Of a stretch of DNA of 64,000 nt, positions 35,736-47,094 are shown piece after piece. The DNA is from Talpa occidentalis (Eukaryota; Chordata; Mammalia; Eulipotyphla; Talpidae): contig NW_023601433.1 in the NCBI RefSeq assembly GCF_014898055.3, positions 67,218,767-67,282,766 on the forward strand, written 5' to 3'. The position numbers and the translations under genes were made by a program. The notes beneath the pieces were generated by a model that searched no databases, was not told the origin of the DNA, and worked only from the letters and a program-made list of their open reading frames with translations. Numbering within the stretch: position 1 is the first letter of the stretch; each line of letters begins with the position of its first letter.

Positions 35736-36751
35736 TGTTCTGAGCACCATTAAGAGAAATGGTTCCTGCCAGGTAGAAAGGAGATATTAATATACAGGTG
35801 AAGGAGACCAGCTGCTTGGGGTGGAGGGTGCAGATTACAGGGTTAGACAAGATTGTGCAGTCTATTGAAAACCACAGGGAGGAGGGCAGACTTCCCGCAA
35901 TGGACAACAGAAGACGTTGCTAGGTCCAATGCAAACAATGGCTGGATTCCTCCTCAGCTTCCTTCCTCTCCAGTGAAAATGCAGACTGAGAGACAATCTA
36001 AAGCCAAATCCTCTAAGAAATTTCCACCCACCATTATTACTGATAGAATCAGGTTGAGAAAAATCTAACCAGCACCAGACTGAAAAAAATCAATCAAATC
36101 CTCTATACCTCCCTTGGAGTCTACTTCATGTCTCAAAACTGGGTTTGGTGACTACTAAAAAAAAAAAAAAAAACCTGAATAATGAGCCTTGAGGCAGTCA
36201 GGGTAAGATCTACATGCATATTTTGTCTCTCTGCCAGAAAACTCAAGGGAAGAAAGAGCAATTGCTAGAAGTGGCACACTGGCTCCTGGGAGACATAACC
36301 CCACAAGTAAAATTCTGTAGGTTGTGTCAGAGAGCAGAACATTCCAGTTGGCAGTTCTTTGTGGGGGTGCACTCTACCCTAGTGGGTGTGGTCTGCCCTG
36401 GGGATTGCAGTTGTGGAGGCTGGGACCTAAGTCCTTCAAGAGACCCCCTGGATGAATCTCTTTGGGGACATGGTGCCAGCTACATAGTTAAGAAAGGGCA
36501 GTACAGAGTAAATAGAGCCAAGCAAATTTAATATTTCTGTGATAGCCATCATCACGAGTGAAAATATCTCCTCATACTTGAAATACAGAAAAGGGAGGGG
36601 GGAAAATTAAGACCTGTGATGTTAAACATAGACAAAGGAAAAAGAATGCCCAGAAAAGCATACAGAATAAAAAATCTCCAACTGAAAATGAGCCTATGCT
36701 AATCCAGGAAAAAATTACGAAGTGGTTTAGTATCCTTAATGCAATCAAGGC
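35736..36751. other. about 1 kb, possibly old LTR-element interior
   Basis: Lies directly after family Y copy 2. A 105-codon frame at 36214-36531 has no recognised domain. A 16-bp poly-A tract near 36158 could mark an old retroposed end. Confidence 0.3.
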
Positions 36752-36770
36752 AAAAGAATTTATTATATTA

Positions 36771-37037
36771 GGGCCTTCCTGAGGCTCAAGGGGTTAAGAC
36801 GCAATCTATGAAGCTATTCACAGCCACTGCAGCACAAGTTCTGTCCCCAGCCAGGGAGCTACCCACATGGCACAGCAGATCTCTCCTGACTCGCCTGCTG
36901 CTCCCCTCAGCCGTGTATTTCAGTCAGACTGTCTGTTCTACTCCCCACTCTGTCTTTGGTGAATCCTCTCAACCCACCCACACACACACATCTCTGATCT
37001 GTACCCCAGTTCTTGTACACATAAATAATCTTTTTTA
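36771..37037 (+). repeat. SINE copy 22, group 1
   Basis: The left TSD (36752-36770) reads AAAAGAATTTATTATATTA. The right TSD is split by copy 23 into 37038-37050 and 37331-37336, with one mismatch overall. The terminator is CTTTTTT. Confidence 0.93.
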
Positions 37038-37050
37038 AAAAGAATTCATT

Positions 37051-37317
37051 GGGCCTCCCCTGGTGGCACAAGCAGTTGAGCACCACACTGTGGAGCTGTT
37101 CGCAGCCTCTGCATCGCCGGTTCCATCCCGGCTGGCAGGCGAGGGTCCCACATGGCGCAGCAGACCTCTCCTGTCTCGCCCGCTGCTCCCCTCAGCAGTG
37201 TGTTTCGTCAGTCTGCCTGTTCTGTTCCCCACTCTGTCTCTGGTGAGTCCTCTCACCCTCCCACGCATCTGGTCTGTACCCCGGTTCTTTCATAAATAAA
37301 TAAATCTTTGGGGAAAA
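37051..37317 (+). repeat. SINE copy 23, group 2, inside the TSD of copy 22
   Basis: Perfect 13-bp TSD AAAAGAATTCATT at 37038-37050 and 37318-37330. It landed in the right-hand duplication made by copy 22, so it is younger than copy 22. Confidence 0.95.
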
Positions 37318-37336
37318 AAAAGAATTCATTATATTA

Positions 37337-38367
37337 ATTTATACTCTATGTTTTTACCCAAAAAAATAGATAAAATAAAAGGAAAAGAAGAAAAAGGATT
37401 TATTGCAAGAATATGGGGCAATTTACAGTTCCCAGGGGGTAGGAATGGAGCAGGGAACTCAGAAAAGGCTGGGACAGGATGGTTGTGAAGAGGGAGGCAT
37501 GTTTTCTGAGTTCTCTGTCCCTCTCTCACCAACAATGGGTATGATTAATATCCATCATTTCTGTCACAGTGATAGGAGAAACAATACTATCTCATTTCAA
37601 TATGCATTTCTTTATTAGGGAAGTTGAACATGGTTTCATGTTTATCAATATTTCATTCAGCCTGAACAGGGCTGCTATGAGGAATGAGATGAGAGAACAG
37701 AAAAAATTTTTTGAAAACAAATGGAGTCTGCTGTACTACTCTACTTTTGTAAAAAATGAACAGCGGTTTATATTGAATACATATTTCAAATAAATTCTGA
37801 AGTTCATCAGGTTTCTATTAAAGAAGAGCAATGTATGTGTACACAAAGGCCGTTTTAGGTGATGAAACTGTAGCCAAGAAAATAAGCACTTGATGGTTAG
37901 ATATGATAAAGATCTGTCATTTAACCCTAAAACAAACCAAAAGGGGAGGGGGGTGGGGAAAAGAAAAACTGGAAAACTAGAGGAAATTTCACATAAAAAG
38001 TCATCTTTTCTAGACTGTCTTTCTTTGATTTTTATGGGACTTGGGTTTCTGCAAAAAAAAATGAGCATATGCAGGCACTCAGCTCTGATTACAAGGTATT
38101 TTCCTCAAGTTTTAAACCAACAAAATCAATACAACTAGTAAGAATGAGTTGAACCTGTTTTCCTGTTAGATTTCTCAGTTAGCGGGTTGGTAAACACAAA
38201 AAAAAAAAAAGGAATAGAAACTTTCTTCAGAGTTAGCTTCTTGATGGCATGAGAAAGATGAAAACTGACTTATTATACTACTGCTGTTGCTCATATATAA
38301 AGATGATATGGCTCTACATTTATCTTCAAAAAGATATTCTTCCATTTGGGCACTGTTTTTAGTGTAT
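37337..38367. other. no recognised feature
   Basis: 37380-37560 has a faint LTR-like look. Otherwise AT-rich DNA with short poly-A tracts. Confidence 0.35.
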
Positions 38368-38385
38368 TCTTTTACATGTTTGTTT

Positions 38386-38900
38386 GTTTTAAGATTTATT
38401 TTTATTTACACATACAAGAACTGGGGTATAGGGGGCCTCCCTGATGGCACAGGGGTTAAAGACATCGCTATCAAGCTGTTGCCAGCCACTGTGGCACCAG
38501 TTCGATCCCCGGCCGGCCAGGGAGCAACCCACATGGTGCAGCAGACCTCTCCTGTCTCACCCACTGCTCCCCTCAGCAGTGTATTTCAGTAGATCTAACT
38601 GTTCTGCTCCCCACTCTGGTGAATCCTCTCACCCTCTGCATCTCTGACTTATACCCCAGTCCTTGTATGCATAAATAAATAAATCTTTTTTTTAAAAAAA
38701 TAAAAGAACTGGGATAGAGGCCAGAGGTGCCAGGGATGAAAGGATTCACCAGAGACAGAGTTGGGGGGCAGGACAGGCAGATCTACTGAAACACAATGCT
38801 GAGGGGAGCAGCAGGCGAGGCAAGAGAGGTCTGCTGTGCCATGTGGGTTAGCTCCCTGGTTGGGGATCAAACTCATGCTACAGTGGCTGGCCATAGCCCA
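38386..38900 (-). repeat. SINE copy 25, group 1, 5'-truncated and split by copy 24
   Basis: The tail is at 38386-38431 and the body resumes at about 38704. It stops at GGCTGGCCATAGCCCA, about 50 bp short of the head. TCTTTTACA occurs on both sides (38368-38376 and 38901-38909), so the truncation happened at insertion. Confidence 0.85.
38432..38703 (+). repeat. SINE copy 24, group 1, inside copy 25
   Basis: Opposite orientation to its host. TSD is AAGAACTGGGGTATAG on the left and AAGAACTGGGATAGAG on the right. Good B box (AGTTCGATCCCC). Confidence 0.92.
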
Positions 38901-38909
38901 TCTTTTACA

Positions 38910-41005
38910 ATTGTCTTCACTGTACCAATACAGCATGTTTCTGACTCTGAAGGGGAGAGGGATAAAGAATCAGAGAACCTTCCCCAATAAGGACCTCCTG
39001 GCTACAGTACAGTGCCATGACCCCCAGCAGTGGGGAGGAGGGGATAATTCCAACTAAACAAAACAATCTATCTTGATGGAGTAAATCAAGGGCTATTAGC
39101 TTTTCCAAATACTCTGCCAAATGATTCATTATAATCAGAAAAAATGGTCTTTACTACTTAACAGGATCAAGCTTCCTGCCTCCCACTGAGGGGTCTCTAC
39201 ATGTGCAAAAGAGCCCCCAACCAGACATTTATAAACTCTAAAATCTGCTTTTATTCTTTTAATCTTGCTTCAATTTTCTAACTCTTCACTCCAGAGGTGT
39301 AACAAAGCCAATGGCAGTATGGGTTACTTCTACCTAATTCCTCAGATGACTTATTTGGTCCACATAAGATACTCTAAAATATCCAAAGCAAATCTTATCT
39401 GAAAAAGATTAAAATTTTACATATAATAATAAAAAGATAGTGTTTTCCTTTTCAGAAGTAGCAGAAACAGGATACCTTATTCTAGTTCTAATTATTTCTT
39501 TTTTATTAAAAAAAAAACTTTTATATGCCACCAATAGAATTCCTACACTTCTTCCTCTCTCTCAACCTGGGGAGTTATGGGTTTTCCATGTTAATGATCA
39601 GTTTCTGATTTCCAAGGCCCTAGACATAAGCACATGAGTCAAGTATCCGAAGAGAAGACTCAACATCAAACACTTCTAGAACTACGAAGTGCATGCTCCA
39701 ATTCACTCACTGTGGGGATACTTTAGTCATCTGTATACTATTTAGGGGGAAAAAAAACACTCTTTAAAAGAGAAGAAGTAAGAATGAACAAACCATTTTT
39801 CACATCTGAAAATCTTCCTGTTTTAAAAACTTAAAACAGTCAAATATCCAACTGGCCAGAAAGATCTGAATTTATACTCACTTCAAAGCAACTTAACAAA
39901 CCCTGACAGTGTTTCCTGAGGGGTGGCTCATGCTCCTTCTGTAGTTTCTCTGTGGGAATAAAAACTTCTCAGGGTTCCAGGGACTAGTCTTTCAAACTGT
40001 TCTTAGAAAAGGAAGATGGTGCTCATACTTCTAAGCCTGGTTATTTGCCTCCTGCACTGCACACCTCTATTCACACCAACCACATGTTACAATGTGATTT
40101 TGTGTGTGTGCCTCTTGACTCCTCCAGGGAAGGGACAGTGTCCTGGGCTCCTTTTCCCTTCGCTAGCACCCTTGTGATAGACTCTCTCCTTGACCCAACA
40201 GGCTCCTCTAATTCATATTCAACTGGGCCTCAACTTGGGGCATCAGTATCCATCTTTGTTGGGACTGCATCACCCAGGTTTAGCAAGAACCCAGGTCCAA
40301 GAGAATCCCCAGCCCTCGATACCTAATGGCTCTCCATCTCTGATCAAATTCCTCAGCCACCCCAGCCCCCAGGTATCTGATCACCCCCAGCAAGAACCCT
40401 GTTCAGTGTGCCTAATCAGAACCTCCTCTTACCTTTAACATTTCCTCTCAGTAATTTTCTATCCAGTGACCACCCCCCTCACCCTATTCCCTGGCTGCAT
40501 TGTCTCTCCTTTCTTCGTTTTATTCAAAATTGAGGTCAGTTCTATGCTGAGGTCTCCTTTTCCCTATTGCAATCATTCCTGAATAAAATCTGTTTATACA
40601 GCTTTGATGACAGCTGGTTCCCCTCAATAATAGCATAGCACCTAAAATATAGTCTTCACTCAACAACTGTGTTAGAGGGGGGCGGGGGTGGAGATGGTAG
40701 ACAGACAGGGTTCCTTGAGTCATTTCCCTCTTCAGAGATTCCAAAGATAATTATCCAGAGGAAGCACCCACATCTGATACGAAGCACTGGGGATACGAAG
40801 ACCAGTGTGTGAGCAAGGAGGAGAGCCAGGAACCAGTGGGAAGGGCAGGGAAGACTGAGAAACAGTAAGTCAGGAGTGGGGCCAGTTCAATGGGAGGGAC
40901 ATTTGACTGGCACTTCCCTCACCAGTCCCCATGCTCCCCGACAGCTCCAGCCTAGAAGACAGTACACAATTCTCAGGGAGAGCATAGCCTATTGCACAGT
41001 TCAAC
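38910..41005. other. 2.1 kb without a recognised feature
   Basis: Moderate GC from 40000 to 40500. Frames up to 93 codons have no motif. No SINE, LTR or L1 is seen. Confidence 0.4.
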
Positions 41006-41402
41006 AAAGGACGGCCAGGTGGGAGAAAGTATTTGCACATCATACATCTGACAAAGGGCTGATATCCAAAATATATAAAAACTCAATGAAAAGAAAACCA
41101 TTAACCCAAACAAAAAAAATGGGCAGAAAAGCTAAATAGACATTTCTCCAAAGAAGACATACAGAAGGCCAAAAGACACATGAAAAAAATGTTCATCATC
41201 ACTTACAATCAGGGAAATGCAAATCAAAACCACAAGGAGATACCATCTCATACACACGAGAATGACTCATATCAAAAAGATCAGAATCAACAAGTGCTGA
41301 TGAGGATGTGGAGAAAAAGGAATCCTGCACTGTTGGTGGGGCCATAGACTGGTCAGCTTCTATGGAAAACAGGAGGGAGTTTCCTCAAAAATAATTAAAA
41401 TA

Positions 41403-41649
41403 GGGGCCTCCCTGGTGGCGCAAGGGGCTAAGCACCGCACTATGAAGCAATTTGCAGCCTCTGCAGCACAAGTTCAATCCCCGGCCAGCCAGGGAGCAAG
41501 CCACATAGCTCGCCTGCTCTCCCCTCAGCTGTGTACTTTGGTTGATCTGCCTGTTCTGTTCCCCACTCTGTCTCTGGTGAATCCTCTCACCCCCCGCATC
41601 TCTGGCCTGTATCCCAGAGATGTATGCATAAATAAATAAATCTTTTTTT
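41403..41649 (+). repeat. SINE copy 26, group 1/2
   Basis: Perfect 15-bp TSD AAAATAATTAAAATA at 41388-41402 and 41650-41664. The head has GGGGCTAAGCACCGCACTAT, between groups 1 and 2. About 25 bp after the B box region are missing. Confidence 0.93.
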
Positions 41650-41728
41650 AAAATAATTAAAATATATCTACCATGTGACCTACAAATTCCACTCCTAGGT
41701 ATCTATCTATATAAAGAATGCAAAAACA

Positions 41729-42360
41729 GGGCCTTCCCAGGTGGCGCAGGCGGTTGAACACAGCTCTGTGAGGCTGTTTGCAGCCTCTGTAGTGTGGGTT
41801 CAATCCTGGCCAGCAGGCGAGGATCCTACATGGCATGGCAGACCTCTCCTGTCTCGCCTGCTGCTCCCCTCAGCATTGTATTTCAGTCAGTCTGCCTATT
41901 CTGTTCCCCACTCTGTCTCTGGTGAATCCTCTCACCCTCCCGCGCATCTGATGTTTCCCGGTTCTTTCTTTTTTTTTTTAGAGGCATGTTTTTTTTTTAT
42001 TTATTTGTTTGTTTGTTTGTTTGTTCGTTTTGTTTATACATGCACTGGGTACAGTCAGAAGCGCGGGAGGGTGAGAGAATTCACCAGAGCCAGAGCGGGG
42101 AGCAGAGCAGGCAGAAGGACCGAAGTACACTGCTGAGGGGAGCAGCGGGCGGGCAGGAGAGGTCTGCGCGCCATGTGGGACCCTCCTCCGGTGGCCGGGG
42201 AGCAGCTGGGGATCGAACCAGCACTGCAGAGGGTGCAGGCAGCTTCGCAACCCAGCACTCAACCGCTGCGCCACCGGGGAGGCCCTGTTTCCCGGTTCTT
42301 GTATGTATGAATAAATAAATTCTTAAAAACAAAAATGATAACCACTGCTATATTTAAAAA
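41729..42360 (+). repeat. SINE copy 27, group 2, split by copy 28, with extra 3' sequence
   Basis: TSD AATGCAAAAACA at 41717-41728 and 42361-42372. Body 41729-41966, then copy 28, then tail from 42301. After TTCTTAAAAACAAAAA comes a non-SINE stretch TGATAACCACTGCTATATTT and a second A run before the TSD. Confidence 0.9.
41967..42285 (-). repeat. SINE copy 28, group 3v, inside copy 27
   Basis: Perfect 15-bp TSD TGTTTCCCGGTTCTT at 41952-41966 and 42286-42300. The reverse tail has TTTAGAGGCATGTTTTTTTT and then GTTTGTTTG repeats. It is the innermost of three nested layers (L1, SINE, SINE). Confidence 0.96.
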
Positions 42361-42971
42361 AATGCAAAAACACTAATTTGAAGTTTTTGCATAAGTCCAT
42401 TGTATTCCTATTTACAGAGGAATGGATCATAAAAAATGTGATATTATATATACACACACATACTAAAATACTAGTAGTTATTAAAAAAATTATGAACTCT
42501 CGCCATTTGCAAAACATTGATGGAACTGGAGGGGATAATGCTAAGCAAAATAAGTCAGAAAGACAACACTGGATGATTTCACTTATATGTGGAATATAGA
42601 GAAATAAAACAAAGGGTCAAAGTCAAACCGGAAGTAAACACTTGACACTGGACTGTAAAACTGAGGCTACAGGAAAGGGAGGGAGTTAGGTTGGGAATGG
42701 GAGAGAAAGGGGGCCCAATGGAGCTTGGTAGAGGATTATTGGGGTAGAGGATTATTGGGGTAGAGGATTATCCGTGGTGGCCATGGTATGAAAATATACA
42801 TTTGTAGCGTTTTGGATCTACAAACGCTAAAACAAACTCAATGATATAAACAGACCTTAACTCAATAAACATAATTGGAGAAAAATAAACAAATAAAATC
42901 TCAACTTGAAAGTAAAAAACACAAAATAAAAGTAAAAAACTGTTAATTAAACAATGGATTAAACAGATAAG

Positions 42972-43246
42972 GGGCCCCCCTGATGGCCTAGGCATTAAGT
43001 CTCAGTGCTATCACGATATTGGCAGCCTCTGCAGCACTGAGTTCAATCCCCAGCCAGGGGCTGAACCACCTGGAGCAGCAGACCTCTCCTGTCTTACCCA
43101 TTGCTCCCCTCAGCAGTGTATTTCAGTGGATCTGCCTGTTCTGCTCCCTGCTCTGTCTCTGGTGAATTCTCTTACACCCCACACCTCTGGCATGTACCCC
43201 AGTTCTTCTATGTATAAATAAATGAATAAATCTTCAAAAAAAAAAA
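42972..43246 (+). repeat. SINE copy 29, group 1
   Basis: Perfect 11-bp TSD AAACAGATAAG at 42961-42971 and 43247-43257. The A box is weak (TGGCCTAGGCA). Confidence 0.93.
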
Positions 43247-43439
43247 AAACAGATAAGTGTATGGATGAATGAGAGAGTGAATGAATGAATGAAAACACAA
43301 GTGAGTCTTCAGCGCACCCCGCCATCAAGGGCAGGATAAGCAGCACAGAGAAAACAACAGCCCTCATAGGTCTTTTTGCTCTGCCTGGTGCAGATGGTCC
43401 TCGCCTACACAAAGCCAGCAGGGAGGATTTCTAGGATTT

Positions 43440-43975
43440 ATAGAACTTCCTTGTAAGGAAAGGAAAAAAAATCTCTTCTACCCATCTTAGGTTCTCCAGC
43501 TGGGGCCTTGTAAATTAGACTGACAAAAGATAGATTAACGAGAAAAAAAACCATAAAATTTCCTTAATATAAGTTTTATGTGACATGGGAGCCTTCAGAA
43601 GGAAATAAAAGACCAGAAGTGATTAAAACTAAACATTTTATACTAGGGTTGATGAAGAGTAGAAAGTCATGAAAAAATGTGATATTAGGAAAACAGGGTA
43701 TGAGCTCAGGGTAGTAAATCGGGGGGAACTTAGCAAGTCCTGTTCTTTGGCATCCTCTCAGCATGACTATTTGGAGACAAGGATGTTCCTTCCCTCCGCA
43801 TCTAAGGAAGACAACTCTCATGTAAGGGAGACTCCCACCACCTGCTTTGGGAACTGGGGAAGTTCAGAGTGTCCTTCCATCTCCCAAATTCCTCAACCCC
43901 AAATATTCAATATGTCAAGGTACCATATTTTGGGGTAGCATGCCAAAACCCCATCAGCCTTCACCCCCAATTTCA
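43440..43975 (-). repeat. LTR-like repeat, family X left-hand type, copy 1
   Basis: Collinear with 60815-61320: GATAGATTAACGAGAAAAAA, TGACATGGGAGCCTTCAGAA, GGTTGATGAAGAGTAGAAAG, GGGGGAACTTAGCAAGTCCT, GACAAGGATGTTCCTTCCCT, CCCAAATTCCTCAACCCCAA. On the reverse strand the left end resembles an LTR 3' end. Confidence 0.6.
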
Positions 43976-44290
43976 AGGAGATGGTAACCATGGTATGATG
44001 CACCTGAGCAAGAAGGCTTAAGTGGTGAGAAGAAAAAAGGGAGGCAGAAAGGGGCACAGGGTAGCCACCTGTCAGTGATGAATGAAGAACATTAGAAAGG
44101 TTTAAGTCCTGGTACCTGGGAGAGGGTTGAAGTAGCCATTGCTCCTGTCTGGTTATGGATGCACAGGTGGGGTTTGAGAACTCCAGAGGAGGACAAAGTT
44201 TGCACCTGAGGCACTAGCAAAGCAGTGGCACCAAAAGAGAGAATCTCAAAATTGGGGTTCATTGTGAAACTTATTCTGATTTTATTGTTT
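43976..44290. other. no recognised feature
   Basis: Unclassified DNA between an LTR-like repeat and the AT palindrome. Confidence 0.35.
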
Positions 44291-44294
44291 TGCA

Positions 44295-44388
44295 TATATA
44301 TCTATATCTATATCCATAGCTATCTATATATATCCATATATAGCTATATATATCCATATATAGCTATGGATATAGATATAGATATATA
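44295..44388. repeat. perfect AT-rich inverted repeat (28-bp arms)
   Basis: Arms 44295-44322 and 44361-44388 are exact reverse complements. The non-alternating part of the left arm reads TCTATATCTATATCCATAGC (44301-44320). The 38-nt loop is itself made of TATATCCATATA units. It can form a hairpin or cruciform. Confidence 0.95.
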
Positions 44389-44953
44389 GATATAGATGAG
44401 TTGTCCCTGTAAGCTCAAGGTCTTTAAAGTCTTAATTCACTCTGCAGTGGACAAATACCCACAGAGACAGTATTTGCACCACTAGAAATCTAAGTAAAAG
44501 AGCATCCAGAGGAGCAGGGAGATGTCATTATGAAGGACTGGACCATTGTGAGCAGCTTATGGAAGCTGTCTCATTATTTCCTGGTGGCACTTTGGATATT
44601 TGTAAGAACACGTGTGATTAAAGGCTCGAGCTGAGTCCTCATGTAATTAGCTCTGTATGGCCGGGTGTCCATGTAAATGTCTGTAGAAGCATGTGTACGC
44701 AAGACGTGGGTAAGTAAAGGATCCCAAATGGTATCCTAATCTCAAAAATGTTGGCTCAGAAGTGACACAGATTGAAACAATCTATAAAAAGAATAAGAAA
44801 CAGAAAGGAAATTTGAGTCAGAAGAGGAAAAACGCCAACATCTTATTGAAGAGGCACAAATGCCATAAATTGAAAATAGATGTTTACCACTGGTTATAAC
44901 TGTTTGCCATGCTACTGTGATGTTTAAAATTTACCAACTCCATACCATGGTTT
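44389..44953. other. no recognised feature
   Basis: Nothing gene-like or repeat-like recognised. Confidence 0.4.
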
Positions 44954-44968
44954 AAAACACTGTTTACC

Positions 44969-45291
44969 GGGCTTCCCCCGTGGCGCAGCGGTTGAGCGCT
45001 GGGTTAGCGAAGCTGCCCGCAGTCTCTGCAGCGCCGGTTCGATCCCCAGCTGCTCCCCGGCCACCGGAGGAGGATCCCACATGGCGCGCAGACCTCTCCT
45101 GCCGCCCGCTGCTCCCCTCAGCAGTGTACTTCGGTCCTTCTGCCTATTCTGTTCCCCGCTCTGGCTCTGGTGAATTCTCTCACCCTCCCGCGCTTCTGAC
45201 TGTACCCAGTGCTTGTATAAATAAATAAATAAATCTTAAAAAAAAAAAAAAAAAATCTTAATATAAAAAAAATAAATAAATAAATAAAAAT
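44969..45291 (+). repeat. SINE copy 30, group 3, with compound tail
   Basis: Perfect 15-bp TSD AAAACACTGTTTACC at 44954-44968 and 45292-45306. Intact A box (TGGCGCAGCGG) and B box (GGTTCGATCCCC). After the first TCTT and A run there is a second unit, TCTTAATATAAAAAAAATAA, before the TSD. Confidence 0.95.
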
Positions 45292-45724
45292 AAAACACTG
45301 TTTACCAACCTCAAATGTGAATGAAGTTTGTATCAATTTAAGAAAAAACTCTCTGAAGAACATAGTTTCTAGTTTATGGATGTAATTTGTGATATTTTCA
45401 AAATTACCTTAACCTAAGCTATTATAAAATAGTGCATTACATTAAAGAAAGGAAAATTATTTCCTATTTATTATTTCCTGTTAATAGGAAGAAGTTAATT
45501 CTACTTCCTGCAGAAAAGTCCAGAAGACCTCACATTTTGATTGACTTTGCCAATGTAAAAATGAAGAAATACAATGTGATGTTTTAAATCTCATCTGCAG
45601 GTTTAGTATAAAACATTACAGTAAATTAGAAGAGGAATGTCGAGCTCAGCTGATTTCCCCCTGGAACCTCTTTTCTTGAAGGTTTAGGTATTTCACAAAT
45701 CTCCTGCATTTGTGTAATGGTTTA

Positions 45725-45880
45725 CCCTTTTTCAAAGAGTTTTTTCCATTTCTGATCCTTGTTTATCCCCATAACAACTTTGCATGGTTTTGAGTATTAA
45801 GTATGAGGAAAGTGAGCTACAGAGAGGTTATGTGGTTTATTCAAGGTGTCATAGTGGGTAACAGCCCCTCCCACTGCAAG
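45725..45880 (+). repeat. MIR
   Basis: Contains CCATTTCTGATCCTTGTTTA, CCCCATAACAACTTTGCATG, a GAGGAAAGTGAGCTACAGAG stretch and a GGTTATGTGGTTTATTCAAG end. Confidence 0.6.
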
Positions 45881-46199
45881 TAATTCCTATTCTCCTTCCA
45901 CTAGTCATTAATGCCTCCCTAAAAATAATACACCAGGCATCTGCAACATCCACTCAAAGAACTATAGAGATGTCCATTGTATCATGTGAGAGTGAAATTC
46001 ACACAGTGTTTCCTGTTGGGAAGGGAGACACCAATGTGTCAGTCCTGATGTGTGCATTCATTCTGACAGTTGGTGCTTGGGCTGTGCTCACTGGGATATC
46101 ATCTCTGATGACATTTATAGAGGAAAAGACTCAGGAAAGTAGACTTCTGGTCACTGGTTGGTTTTGTTTTTTTTTTTTTAAAGAACACTGTGACCATCA

Positions 46200-46450
46200 T
46201 CACTAATACCTACTGTGTGCTTACTATGAGTATCTTGCTAAGTGTACCACATGCAGAAACTCCCCTAATGCTAACAGCTACCCTTGATGATAGATAATCA
46301 TAGCTTCTATTTTACCAATAAGAAAATTTAGACCCAGAGAAATGAAATAAGCTGCCCAAGCATATAGCCAATAGGGTGGAAAGCCAACACATGAAGATGG
46401 CAGTCAAACACCAGAACTTGTACTTCTGATCACTGTGTAACCTGCCATTC
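46200..46450 (+). repeat. MIR
   Basis: Long copy: CTACTGTGTGCTTACTATGA, CTTCTATTTTACCAATAAGA, CCAGAGAAATGAAATAAGCT, GCCCAAGCATATAGCCAATA, ending with a CTTGTACTTCTGATCACTGT region. Confidence 0.8.
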
Positions 46451-46524
46451 ACTGGTTAACTGATTTAGGCAATCACTTAGTTTCTCTGGGTTCAATTTCC
46501 TTTATTAGTTAGTAAAAAGATTTT

Positions 46525-47094
46525 TTTTTGAATTTTCACTTATTTTTTTTAAAGATTTATTTTATTTTATTTTTATTTATTTATTTTATTTATTTATACA
46601 AGCACTGGGTACAGTCAGAAGCGCGGGAGGGTGAGAGAATTCACCAGAGCCAGAGCGGGGAGCAGAGCAGGCAGAAGGACCGAAGTACACTGCTGAGGGG
46701 AGCAGCGGGCGGCAGGAGAGGTCTGCGCGCCATGTGGGACCCTCCTCAGGTGGCCGGGGAGCAGCCGGGGATCGAACTGGCACTGCAGAAGCTGCGGGCA
46801 GCTTCGCAACCCAGCGCTCAACCGCTGCGCCACCGGGGAGGCCCGAATTTTCACTTAATTTTGTGTAAAAGAACTTGTGTGTAGGCCAGAGGTGCTGGCG
46901 TGAGAGGATTCACCAAGGACAGAGTGGGGAGCAGAACAGGTAGATTTACTGAAATAACACTGCTGAGGGGAGCAGCAGGTGAGACAGGAGAGGTCTGCAA
47001 TGCCATATGTGGGTTAGCTCCCTAGCTGGAGATCCAACTCATGCTGTAGCAGTGATAGCACTGAGACTTAACCCCTAGGCCACCAGGGTGGCCT
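46525..47094 (-). repeat. SINE copy 32, group 1, with copy 31 in its tail
   Basis: Outer TSD GTAAAAAGATTTT at 46512-46524 and GTAAAAAGAATTTT at 47095-47108. The body runs 46858-47094. Diverged; the B box reads GGAGATCCAACTC on the plus strand. Confidence 0.9.
46543..46844 (-). repeat. SINE copy 31, group 3, inside the tail of copy 32
   Basis: Perfect 13-bp TSD GAATTTTCACTTA at 46530-46542 and 46845-46857. Near-intact body with the A box and B box kept. Confidence 0.95.

Larger units (their letters stand above)
41010..42945 (+). repeat. L1 3' end, split by two SINE insertions
   Basis: The frame near 41026 encodes [20 protein letters not shown], the ORF2p C-terminal region. DNA blocks continue through GGGAAATGCAAATCAAAACC and CACTGTTGGTGGGGCCATAG. 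SINE copy 26 interrupts, L1 resumes as CTACAAATTCCACTCCTAGG, copies 27/28 interrupt, then GCCATTTGCAAAACATTGAT and a 3' UTR follow. The 3' UTR carries a 16-bp tandem repeat (TAGAGGATTATTGGGG, 2.7 copies at 42729-42771). The end point is approximate. Confidence 0.88.
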
